This document shows, piece by piece, positions 1 through 6,487 of a DNA stretch of 9,889 bases. Both the position numbers and the translations under genes were made by a program. Each line of letters starts with the position of its first letter. The stretch's first letter is position 1. The notes under the pieces are model-generated. The model had not been told where the DNA came from. It worked only from the letters and a program-made list of their open reading frames with translations, and did no database searches. Source of the stretch: an uncultured Prevotella sp. (GTDB taxonomy: Bacteria > Bacteroidota > Bacteroidia > Bacteroidales > Bacteroidaceae). The stretch spans positions 1-9,889 of the forward strand of contig UQCW01000072.1 in NCBI GenBank assembly GCA_900539625.1, given 5' to 3'.

Positions 1-41
1 CCCTACCCTAAATATGAGCCCCCTTCAGGGGCGCTGGCACC
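1..41. repeat. Left copy of a dispersed GC-rich hairpin repeat (inverted relative to the right-edge copy)
   Basis: This stretch contains GAGCCCCCTTCAGGGGC, a small hairpin with GCCCC/GGGGC arms. Its reverse complement matches positions 9811-9850. The 22-nt core at 11-32 matches 9817-9838 with one mismatch, and similarity extends to a GGTGC block on one side and a GGRTAGGG block on the other. The copy probably continues beyond the window, since the right copy carries a second hairpin at the equivalent side. It lies outside any gene I can see. The repeat is directly visible; membership in a genome-wide family is inference. Confidence 0.7.
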
Positions 42-122
42 TCTTTACCAACCTTGATTTTTATGGAATTTTGAACATCCTACCTGCATTGCCTGAAAAC
101 CATCGACTTTAACACTGAACAC

Positions 123-163
123 AAAAATCCCCGGGGAAGACGGAGCCTTCCTCGGGGATTTTT
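123..163 (-). terminator. Rho-independent terminator of the TPR gene
   Basis: Arms of 17 nt (123-139 and 147-163) pair around a 7-nt loop with one non-Watson-Crick position. The arms are GC-rich near the loop and end in AAAAA on one side and TTTTT on the other. Read on the minus strand, the structure begins 22 nt past the TPR stop codon and ends in ATTTTT, as expected for an intrinsic terminator. Because the arms carry A and T runs at both ends, it could also stop transcription arriving from the left on the plus strand. Confidence 0.85.
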
Positions 164-185
164 ATGGGGTTGTATTCTGGAAGAA

Positions 186-1655
186 TTACTTGTTTGCGCT
201 CTTCAAGTAAGCGTCAATCTGCTTAGCGAAAGCATTTCCTGCATCGATAGCAAGAATATCGTTGGTGTACTTGCGGGCCAAATCCAATTCGTCTTTCTGA
301 ACATGGTAGAAAGCGAGGTAGCGGAGAGCCTGCAACTTGGCAGAGTTGATGTCCTCTTTGCCTTCCATGAGCTTCAAAGCTTCTTCATAGAGCTGCTTCA
401 CATTTTCTTCGGGCTTAGAACCGTCGGTGATGTGGATGGCGGCACGGAGCAAAGCTGCCTTGTAAGCATCTGGCGTGTCTTCCTTCAAAATCTCAGAGAA
501 GATCTTGTCGCCACCTTCAACGTACTTGGCTTTCTCTTCAGGAGAGATGCCGGCCTGCTGGCTGGCGGTGAGGTACTGCTGACCGAGACCGAAGCGGTCT
601 GAGAGAGTCACCTTGTCACCCAAAGCGGCGAGGTAACGCTGATAGGTTTCGATACCTTCCTTGGCCTGCTTGTTGCGACGGTAGAGAGAAGCCAATTCCT
701 TCAAACCTGCCACCTTGGTGGTGTCGCGCTTCACTGCCTTCTCATAGTAAGTGATGGCAGATGGGAGGTCGTTCAACTCGGCCATGAGGTTGGAAGCGTA
801 AACGTAGTCAAGGTAGATGTAGAAACTATCGGGATATTCCTGACCAGAGATGTAGGCCATATCTTCCTTGGCAGCCTCTAGCTCATAGTTTTCAATGTCG
901 GCGAAGAACTTCATACGCTTCAAAACCATATCGTTGGGATCGAGAGCGAGGAAACGCGGAGCCAACTTGGCGATTTCCATGAAATGCTTCGTGGCGTAGA
1001 GCGACTGCAAGTAGTTTTCAGCGGCACGAATGTCTGAAGAATCGTTTTCAGCAACGGCAGTGAAATAAGTCTTGTAGCTCTCAACGGCGCTCTTGTATTC
1101 GTCGAGGTTATAGTAGATGTCACCGAGTTCGCGGTCGGCAGCCTGGTTGGTCGGCTCAACACGCTTGATCTTCTGGAGCATCTCAATGGCCACGTGCGGA
1201 TTGACGTTCTTATATACGAAAGCGTTGCGCTTCAAGGCTGGCACGAAAGTTGAGTCAACCGTCAACACTTCGTCAAACTTCTGTCCGGCAGCACCATAGT
1301 CCTTACGCATCATGCAAACTTCACCGTTGAACATCAAACCGGGGATGTAAGTCGGGTCGAGAGTATAAAGTTGCTTGGCGCACTGGTTGGCGCAAGGATA
1401 AACATTCTTGTCAAGGAAGTACTGACCAACGCTCAGAAGTCCGACTTTGTCCTTCTGAATCTTACGCATCAATTTGGTGAAAGACTTGTTAGCCTTGTCT
1501 GGGTCAGACAACTGCAAGTCGATAACCTCATTGGCCATCGTCGAAAGTTCTTCACTCAAAGGCGGTACCTCATAGCCTTTTTGTGCTTGAACATTTCCCG
1601 CACCGAGAAGAAGAAGGGCGGAAAGGGCTACTTTTTTGATAAGAGATTTCTTCAT
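186..1655 (-). CDS. Exported tetratricopeptide-repeat protein
   Basis: The 489-residue product starts with a clear signal peptide: KK pairs at residues 2-8, a hydrophobic ALSALLLLGAG core at 10-20 and a likely cleavage after VQA at about 24. It should therefore be periplasmic or outer-membrane facing. The remainder is almost entirely helical-repeat sequence. TPR-like units are recognisable around 105-135, 170-203 (GDIYYNLDEYKSAVESYKTY), 280-312, 314-345 and 443-475, with the usual small/aromatic spacing and acidic-proline turns such as LDP and EPTN. TPR arrays are protein-binding scaffolds, so no enzymatic role is implied. It lies on the same strand 461 nt downstream of the PstS-like gene, behind its own promoter-like site, and closes the exbB-tonB neighbourhood. 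A role as a periplasmic partner of that system is inference. The ATG at 1655 immediately precedes the signal peptide, which supports the start. Confidence 0.9.
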   Translation of the reverse strand: MKKSLIKKVALSALLLLGAGNVQAQKGYEVPPLSEELSTMANEVIDLQLSDPDKANKSFTKLMRKIQKDKVGLLSVGQYFLDKNVYPCANQCAKQLYTLDPTYIPGLMFNGEVCMMRKDYGAAGQKFDEVLTVDSTFVPALKRNAFVYKNVNPHVAIEMLQKIKRVEPTNQAADRELGDIYYNLDEYKSAVESYKTYFTAVAENDSSDIRAAENYLQSLYATKHFMEIAKLAPRFLALDPNDMVLKRMKFFADIENYELEAAKEDMAYISGQEYPDSFYIYLDYVYASNLMAELNDLPSAITYYEKAVKRDTTKVAGLKELASLYRRNKQAKEGIETYQRYLAALGDKVTLSDRFGLGQQYLTASQQAGISPEEKAKYVEGGDKIFSEILKEDTPDAYKAALLRAAIHITDGSKPEENVKQLYEEALKLMEGKEDINSAKLQALRYLAFYHVQKDELDLARKYTNDILAIDAGNAFAKQIDAYLKSANK

Positions 1656-1783
1656 TTTTATAAGATGATGTGTTTATTATTTTCAAACTGATACTGGCGG
1701 CGCGGTTTTCCTATCTCTATGCACACCAGCTCACACGAAATGTACCTGCTCGCTCTTGGCCCCTCATTTCGCGTAAATCTCTG

Positions 1784-1814
1784 CAAAATTACTCATTATT
1801 CCTCTATGGGCAAA
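1784..1814 (-). promoter_or_regulatory. Bacteroides-type promoter for the TPR gene
   Basis: On the minus strand a -33 TTTG (1814-1811) is followed after 19 nt by TAATTTTG (1791-1784), an exact match to the -7 consensus TAnnTTTG. Transcription would begin near 1777, giving a leader of about 120 nt before the ATG at 1655. This implies that the TPR gene can be transcribed independently of the exbB operon. The call rests on motif and spacing only. Confidence 0.65.
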
Positions 1815-1913
1815 AGGCAACGTCTTATTTTTATGATAATTAATAGAAAAGTGATAGTTGAACGGACATCTTAACTTATAAAATGGCAGCAGACGGGGAG
1901 GGAGCGGCGCATA

Positions 1914-1951
1914 AGGGGCTAAAGGAGGCAGTAAAGAGGGGCTAAAGGAGG
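1914..1951. repeat. Two-copy 15-bp direct repeat with 23-bp period
   Basis: AGGGGCTAAAGGAGG occurs exactly at 1914-1928 and again at 1937-1951. The 8-nt spacers are partly alike, sharing AAAG. The pair sits in a purine-rich stretch about 100-140 nt upstream of the TPR promoter -33 box. It may be a remnant of a short tandem repeat or a paired protein-binding site; nothing in the sequence decides between these. Confidence 0.75.
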
Positions 1952-2116
1952 GCCAAAAGAAAGGGCAATGGCAGAGTAAAAAAGAACTTGAGCAATCTTG
2001 GGAACTTGTAATTGGCATTTCAAAAAGGCAGGCAGACGGCTTCTGAAACTACGATTACAAATTCTCAAAACTGCTCAAACTTGTATTACGATTAGTTGAA
2101 AACACCGCGCTTTCAA

Positions 2117-3058
2117 TTAATTTGCACGAATCGACTTATATTGCACTGGCGTGTAAGGCAGCAGTTGCGAACTGTTGCAAATGATGGTCTGTCCTTTCTG
2201 TCCCTTCAAGAAGTAGAAGAAGGACTTGGTGTAAGAACGGACACGCGGATCGGTCAGGATGACATAGACGGAGCGTATCAAAGGATAGTCGCCCGTCAAG
2301 ATGCGGTATTGATATGGCCGCCACCCGATTTCATTTTTTCCGTCCTTGCGGGCCACCTTCAGCACTTTCACATCCAAGTTCTCGAAAGAGGTCAGCACGG
2401 AATCGCTCTTACCCTTTAGCCAGTTGGCTCCAACAACACCGATGATTTCCGGATTGTCTTTCACGGCGTCAATGACGGCCTGGTTGGAGCCTTGCGCATA
2501 GAGGTTGCCCGCCACTTGCTGGCCGGCAAGGAGAGAGTCGCGCATATAGCGCACCGTGCTCGAACCAGAATTGTCGAACACGAGTTTCAACTCGCCCTTC
2601 TTTCCAGAATGCTTCAACTGTTCCCAACGCGTGATGCGCCCAGAAACGATGTCACGGATTTCAGACACCGTGATGAGTGTGTCGGGATTATCTTTGCTGA
2701 CAATCAAAGCAAACGCGTCGGTGGCAATCATGGCCTGCTTAGCGTCGAGCTTATAGTTTTTCAACACGTCTAACTCGTCTTTCGACAATTTGCGCGTCGT
2801 AATGGCGCAGCGAACGCTGTCTCTGAGAAGCATGCGTATCGCGGAGTCTTCACTGCAATAGACCGGCTTCATGGCAGAGGAGGGATTCAGTAAACCGAAG
2901 GTTTCTATCTCCTCTTCCATGATGTCGCGGAACGTTTCATCAACTGCTATATGCACATCATCGGAAGTCCGCCAAGTGGCGGGCTTCCGATGATTACTAC
3001 CACACGAGGTGGCAAGAGTTATGCATACCGCAGCTACTAATAGCCATAGGTTTCGCAT
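2117..3058 (-). CDS. PstS-like periplasmic phosphate-binding lipoprotein
   Basis: The 313-residue product opens with a lipoprotein signal: a hydrophobic stretch at 4-16 followed by LATSC, giving a lipidated Cys19. The body resembles the PstS/PBP-like type II solute-binding family. An early strand with HIAVDETFRDIMEE (36-49) is followed by AITTRKLSKDE (85-95), IVSKDNPDTL (119-128), a VSEIRDIVSGRITRWEQL segment (131-148) and FDNSGSSTVRYMRDSL (161-176), which corresponds to the Ser/Gly-rich phosphate-binding loop of PstS. ANWL (211-214) and a C-terminal region with YPLIRSVYVILT (258-269) complete the fold. No pstC, pstA or pstB is present, unlike classical phosphate uptake operons. The gene instead follows tonB by 76 nt on the same strand, so cotranscription with the Ton genes is likely. 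Phosphate as ligand is inferred from family resemblance; another oxyanion or a sensory role is possible. Confidence 0.88.
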   Translation of the reverse strand: MRNLWLLVAAVCITLATSCGSNHRKPATWRTSDDVHIAVDETFRDIMEEEIETFGLLNPSSAMKPVYCSEDSAIRMLLRDSVRCAITTRKLSKDELDVLKNYKLDAKQAMIATDAFALIVSKDNPDTLITVSEIRDIVSGRITRWEQLKHSGKKGELKLVFDNSGSSTVRYMRDSLLAGQQVAGNLYAQGSNQAVIDAVKDNPEIIGVVGANWLKGKSDSVLTSFENLDVKVLKVARKDGKNEIGWRPYQYRILTGDYPLIRSVYVILTDPRVRSYTKSFFYFLKGQKGQTIICNSSQLLPYTPVQYKSIRAN

Positions 3059-3134
3059 ATTTAATCACTTTAAAAAATTGGTTTTTACTAATGTCCAACC
3101 ATTTCCTTAACCAGTAATCCCAAAGATTATGGAA

Positions 3135-3980
3135 TTATCGGATCTGGAAGCGGATTGGCAATGTAAACCATACCGGAACGGGGTGACCCTGCTGACGAGC
3201 TGGAGTGAAACGGTGGAGTTTCTTAACAACAGCGGCGGCAGCCATGTCGCATTCCTTAGAGAGGCCCTGCTTGATGACGATTTCACCAATAGAACCATCC
3301 TTCTCTACGCGGAAGCGGAGCAGAACAGTACCCTGGATTTCCTGTTCCTGAGCGATGTTCGGATAAACCAAGTTATCAGAGATGAATCTCAAGAGGGCAG
3401 GTTCGCCACCCGGATAAGTAGCCTGGACTTCAACGATGCTGTTATCCATGATTTCTTCTTCCTTAGGAGCAGCCGTACCACCTGCAGACTGGCCTTCCTT
3501 CAACTGGTCCATCGTGATGGTACCGTTGACGTCACCGGCATAGTCTTGAGAGGCAATAGAAATGTTGCTCTTCGTGATCTTATCCTGACTCTTTACTTCC
3601 TTGGATTCATCAACCAAGGCATCATCTTCAATCTTAGGAACCGTGAACTGGATAGAAGCCTTGACAGCGACCTTCTCGACTTTCTGTTCGTCGTATTTCA
3701 CTTCAATCTTCTTCTCCTCTTTCTTCTTAGGCTCCTCTTTCTTGAGCTGTTGCAACTGAACGGTAGATTCCTCCGTCATGTCTTTCTTGGTGATGCTTTC
3801 AACGGCAGCCTTGATACCGACGATGATGCCGATGGCAGCGATGAGAGCCAGAAGACAGATAACGGCGAAAACATTACGACGACCAGCTCTTGCACGCATT
3901 CGATAAGCGCCGTACTCTTTGTTACGTCCTTCGAACACGATGTCACACCAACCGCGTGATACTAAATCGACTTTAGACAT
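3135..3980 (-). CDS. tonB: TonB-family energy transducer
   Basis: TonB spans the periplasm and transmits the motion of the ExbB-ExbD motor to outer-membrane receptors. The 281-residue product has a cytoplasmic N-terminus carrying the Bacteroidota-typical VFEGRNKEYGAYRMR motif (15-29), a single membrane helix at about 37-57 and a long Lys/Glu-rich linker (about 64-105) with runs such as KKEEPKKKEEKK. An acidic, flexible region follows, then a C-terminal TonB domain from about 184. That domain shows ATYPGG (187-192), YPNIAQEQEIQGTVLLRFRV (206-225) and PVPVWFTLPIRF (267-278), which match the strands and closing motif of the family. The linker is poor in proline compared with the Pro-rich linker of enterobacterial TonB. 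The gene follows exbD copy 2 by 27 nt in an operon. A role with SusC-like receptors is expected for the phylum but is not shown here. Confidence 0.95.
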   Translation of the reverse strand: MSKVDLVSRGWCDIVFEGRNKEYGAYRMRARAGRRNVFAVICLLALIAAIGIIVGIKAAVESITKKDMTEESTVQLQQLKKEEPKKKEEKKIEVKYDEQKVEKVAVKASIQFTVPKIEDDALVDESKEVKSQDKITKSNISIASQDYAGDVNGTITMDQLKEGQSAGGTAAPKEEEIMDNSIVEVQATYPGGEPALLRFISDNLVYPNIAQEQEIQGTVLLRFRVEKDGSIGEIVIKQGLSKECDMAAAAVVKKLHRFTPARQQGHPVPVWFTLPIRFQIR

Positions 3981-4007
3981 ATCTTATGTGTTACTTTGCT
4001 TATTAAA

Positions 4008-4622
4008 TTACTGTGCAAACTTCACGCCCTTCGGAGCGAGGAGCGCTTTGTCGGCATCCGTAAAGTTATCAATCACGTATTTACCGATGTTGCAAATCAA
4101 CATCTCGTCAAGAACTTTCATCATATTATCGTAGCTTGCGTCGTCAGCAAGTTTGATAATGACGGTAGGAGTACCCTTGGCACTTCTGATATCAGAGAGT
4201 CTCTGGTTGTATTCCTTCTTACTCTCTTCATTGATATCTCTCGTTTCAAATTCCTTCTTCAGCTTAGCCACTTCTTCCTGTGCTTTGGCATTCTTATGCA
4301 AGAGGAAAGCACGGAGTCCGTCCTTGCCATACTTGGTTTCAACCAAGTTCTGGGCAGCTTCTTCGGGTTTACCCTCGAAGTAGAAGAGACGGTCTTGACC
4401 AGCCACGAGAATCGTAACGGCTTCGCTCGCTTTAGCCTGGTTGCGCTGTTCATCCTTAATATCTTGCTTGTCCGAAGGCATAGAGATTTCCATGGTCTGC
4501 GGTTTCAGCAAAGACGTACAGAGCATAAAGAATGTCACGAGCAACATAATCATGTCCACCATCGGCGTGAAGTCCACGCGGGCGTTCATTTTCTTTTGTT
4601 TCGATTTTACTTGTTTTGCCAT
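4008..4622 (-). CDS. exbD: ExbD/TolR-family proton-channel subunit, copy 2
   Basis: ExbD is the single-helix subunit that lies in the pore of the ExbB oligomer and couples proton flow to TonB. The product (204 residues from the chosen start) has a basic N-terminus (KQVKSKQKK), then VDFTPMVDMIMLLVTFFML. Asp23 in that stretch corresponds to the essential membrane Asp25 of E. coli ExbD. The periplasmic part is longer than in E. coli ExbD (141 residues) and contains a highly charged, probably helical stretch at about 108-147, followed by the conserved closing TPTVIIKLADDASYDNMMKVLDEM region. I chose the ATG at 4622; an in-frame TTG three codons upstream (4631) would leave only 4 nt after the preceding stop and is less likely. 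The gene lies 13 nt after copy 1 and 27 nt before tonB. Confidence 0.93.
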   Translation of the reverse strand: MAKQVKSKQKKMNARVDFTPMVDMIMLLVTFFMLCTSLLKPQTMEISMPSDKQDIKDEQRNQAKASEAVTILVAGQDRLFYFEGKPEEAAQNLVETKYGKDGLRAFLLHKNAKAQEEVAKLKKEFETRDINEESKKEYNQRLSDIRSAKGTPTVIIKLADDASYDNMMKVLDEMLICNIGKYVIDNFTDADKALLAPKGVKFAQ

Positions 4623-4635
4623 AACATTCAATTAA

Positions 4636-5244
4636 TTACTGCTCTGCTCCGGCAAGCGACGTTATAAGGTTATAACGGTTCTTGTCGATGTCGCGCAAAG
4701 ACTTCATTACATTTTTGATTACCTTGTATGAGGTATGCTTGTCGGCCTTGATGGCGATTTTGAGTTTATCGTCGCCCAAGGCTTCGCTTGCTGCAGTCAC
4801 CCAAACCTTCAACTCATCAGAGACGCTGTCGCAGGGAATACCAGCAGCCGGGTTCTTGGCGAGATAACCATTGCGGTCTTCAAGCGCCAACCAACTGTTT
4901 ACTTGATTCAGAGGAGTACCGAACATTGGCACCTGTGCAAAAGTGCTGACATCACCAATCACCGTTGCCTTTTGGTCGGTGTTCAACTGGTCTGCCGTTT
5001 TAGCCATGGCAGCAGGTGAATCCAAACTCAAGAACACCTTTCCGTTCTTTTCAACGAAGATGGTGAGCAAGTTTGTTGTAGGGATTTTTACTTCTGAAAC
5101 TGAACCTGGAGTGTTAACCTTAACAGGCTCTTCCTTTACAAACGTCGCAGTAAGCATAAAGAAGGTAAGCAGCAGGACCATGACATCGCTCATAGGCGTC
5201 ATATCTATGAACGTGTCTTGTTTTTTTACTTTAAAACGTCCCAT
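4636..5244 (-). CDS. exbD: ExbD/TolR-family proton-channel subunit, copy 1
   Basis: The 202-residue product starts with GRFKVKKQDTFIDMTPMSD, and the membrane helix follows at about 19-35 (SDVMVLLLTFFMLTATF). Asp20 matches the essential protonatable Asp25 of E. coli ExbD. EEPVKVNTPGS (38-48) is the usual post-helix strand. The periplasmic domain contains an additional segment at about 97-147, including GYLAKNPAAG, before the conserved KIAIKADKHTSYKVIKNVM region (162-180), so the protein is about 60 residues longer than E. coli ExbD. It differs clearly from copy 2 outside the membrane helix, so the two are not a recent duplication. It lies 22 nt after exbB. Two ExbDs may form mixed dimers or serve alternative TonB complexes; the sequence cannot distinguish these. 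Confidence 0.93.
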   Translation of the reverse strand: MGRFKVKKQDTFIDMTPMSDVMVLLLTFFMLTATFVKEEPVKVNTPGSVSEVKIPTTNLLTIFVEKNGKVFLSLDSPAAMAKTADQLNTDQKATVIGDVSTFAQVPMFGTPLNQVNSWLALEDRNGYLAKNPAAGIPCDSVSDELKVWVTAASEALGDDKLKIAIKADKHTSYKVIKNVMKSLRDIDKNRYNLITSLAGAEQ

Positions 5245-5266
5245 GTCTTAAATACCTTTTCTATGA

Positions 5267-6130
5267 TTAGTGAGTTGCTGAGAATGTCTGAACGATAGAG
5301 AAACCTACTTCGTCGAGGCTGAAGGTCAAGCGGTCAATCTTGTTAGTGTAGTAGTTGTAAGAAATAACGGCCAAAGCACCAGTCAAGATACCAGATGCAG
5401 TATTAACCAAGGCTTCAGAAATACCGACTGCCAATGCAGAAGAGTCAGTACCACCGTCACCGGCTGACATAGCTGAGAACGACTTGATCATACCCAACAC
5501 AGTACCGAACAAACCGGTCAAAGTACCCAAGGTTACGATAGAACCGATGATAGGCAAGTTTTCCTGCATCATAGGCATTTCGAGAGCAGTTGCTTCTTCG
5601 AGTTCCTTCTGGATGGCGAGAATCTTCTGTTCCTTAGTGAGGACAGTGTTGCCTTCCATTTCTTTGTACTTCTTCAAAGTTGCGCCTACAACGTTAGCGA
5701 CAGAACCACGCTGCTTGTCGCAGATAGCCTGAGCCTTAACGAGGTCGTTAGCCTGGAGGGCAGCCTTGATGTCAGCAACGAACTTGGTCAAGCTTGAGCG
5801 GCCGTAAGCGTTGCGGATGGCGAAGTAACGCTCGATAGAGAAAGCAATTACAGAGAAGAGCAAAGTCCAGATGATAGGCACAACGAAACCACCCATGTAG
5901 ACCGTACCGATCAAACCTGCAGGTTCGAAAGCTTCAGCGTCAGACATGCAAACAAATGCTGCACCGATGTCGCCCTTGAAGTTGCTGGCAGAACCGAATA
6001 CGAAGAGATAGATACATACTGCGATGATGCAGCAGAGAATGATTACCGTAAAGCCGGACTTGATACCGGTGAAACCCTGAGATTGTTTCTTAGGTGCGCC
6101 CTTAGGGGCGGTAGCATTTGTAGTTGCCAT
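5267..6130 (-). CDS. exbB: ExbB/TolQ/MotA-family proton-channel protein
   Basis: ExbB forms the multimeric inner-membrane channel that uses the proton gradient to drive TonB. The 287-residue product has hydrophobic segments at about 28-46, 75-98, 191-214 and 236-258, with a large cytoplasmic loop between the second and third. The third segment contains GLFGTVLGMI (206-215), where Thr210 corresponds to Thr148 of E. coli ExbB. The fourth contains GISEALVNTASG (236-247), where Glu239 and Thr244 correspond to Glu176 and Thr181. The key pore residues are therefore retained. The first hydrophobic segment and the Ala/Lys/Gln-rich N-terminal tail are additional to the three-helix E. coli protein. The gene is first in the exbB-exbD-exbD-tonB order and is preceded by two promoter-like sites. 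The ATG at 6130 gives a sensible basic N-terminus. Confidence 0.95.
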   Translation of the reverse strand: MATTNATAPKGAPKKQSQGFTGIKSGFTVIILCCIIAVCIYLFVFGSASNFKGDIGAAFVCMSDAEAFEPAGLIGTVYMGGFVVPIIWTLLFSVIAFSIERYFAIRNAYGRSSLTKFVADIKAALQANDLVKAQAICDKQRGSVANVVGATLKKYKEMEGNTVLTKEQKILAIQKELEEATALEMPMMQENLPIIGSIVTLGTLTGLFGTVLGMIKSFSAMSAGDGGTDSSALAVGISEALVNTASGILTGALAVISYNYYTNKIDRLTFSLDEVGFSIVQTFSATH

Positions 6131-6228
6131 TGTTTTGAATGATTAAAAGTTTATAGATTTTAATTGATTTATATGATTCAGTTGAGTTTCGCTATTCACG
6201 CACGAGCGCAATGCGCCCATACAACACG

Positions 6229-6259
6229 CAAAGTTAGCCAATAATAGGCGGTGGGGCAA
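6229..6259 (-). promoter_or_regulatory. Proximal promoter P1 of the exbB operon
   Basis: On the minus strand TTG (6259-6257) is followed after 20 nt by TAACTTTG (6236-6229), an exact -7 consensus TAnnTTTG. Transcription would start near 6222, giving a leader of about 90 nt before the exbB ATG. The call rests on motif and spacing only. Confidence 0.6.
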
Positions 6260-6392
6260 GCGCTGAGACAATAATTAACATTTCTTTCTTCAAAACACAC
6301 TGTCGTGCGCTTTTGAAACGTTCGAACAGGCAGACTGGCATTTCTCCTTGTCTGCTCCTCCACTTTTTACGTCACCATGCGTTTTCACAGGA

Positions 6393-6423
6393 CAAATATA
6401 CCGACGAAAACAGACATGGCAAA
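6393..6423 (-). promoter_or_regulatory. Distal promoter P2 of the exbB operon
   Basis: On the minus strand a full TTTG (6423-6420) is followed after 19 nt by TATATTTG (6400-6393), matching both elements of the Bacteroides-type consensus. It lies about 65 nt past the prmA stop codon and would give a leader of about 255 nt for exbB. It is a slightly better match than P1, so both may be used, or one may be conditional. Confidence 0.6.
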
Positions 6424-6487
6424 GGATTTTTCCCGTTTTCTTTAGGGGCATTCTGATTTTTTAAACGTGACATAAGTAATGGCCCTA

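Larger units (their letters stand above)
1656..2116. other. 461-nt intergenic region between the PstS-like and TPR genes
   Basis: No convincing gene lies here. An open frame at 1764-2018 (-) encodes only low-complexity Pro/Leu/Ser/Phe sequence and overlaps the promoter, so I treat it as spurious. The region holds a consensus-like promoter at 1784-1814 (-), a leader of about 120 nt before the TPR start, a purine-rich tract on the plus strand at about 1890-1990, and within it a two-copy direct repeat. An AT-rich imperfect hairpin overlaps the stop codon of the upstream gene (2091-2121), but it lacks a following U-run and is not a good terminator. Confidence 0.7.
6131..6487. other. 357-nt intergenic region upstream of exbB
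   Basis: I see no gene here. The stretch carries two consensus-like promoters facing exbB (6229-6259 and 6393-6423). A short near-palindrome, GCGCAATGCGC, lies at 6206-6216 just past the expected start point of the proximal promoter. The chance-level palindrome GTTCGAAC lies at 6320-6327 between the promoters. No convincing terminator hairpin for prmA is visible next to its stop codon. The part closest to exbB is AT-rich, as expected of a leader in this phylum. Confidence 0.7.

Noticed and set aside
1764..2018. 84-codon minus-strand frame in the gap before the TPR gene
   Set aside because: The composition is low-complexity Pro/Leu/Ser from the purine-rich repeat tract, and it overlaps the promoter-like site at 1784-1814.
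2091..2121. AT-rich inverted repeat overlapping the stop codon of the PstS-like gene, as a terminator
   Set aside because: The stem has only 6 bp, then a mismatch, then 4 bp, with weak AT pairs and no following U-run.
3115..3134. Possible internal promoter before the PstS-like gene (minus strand TAATCTTTG)
   Set aside because: The -7 spacing is off by one nucleotide from TAnnTTTG, and the match would lie directly after the tonB stop codon; readthrough is simpler.
3129..3959. 276-codon open frame opposite tonB
   Set aside because: It is antisense to a clear TonB. Its low-complexity L/F-rich stretch is the reverse reading of the Lys/Glu linker codons.
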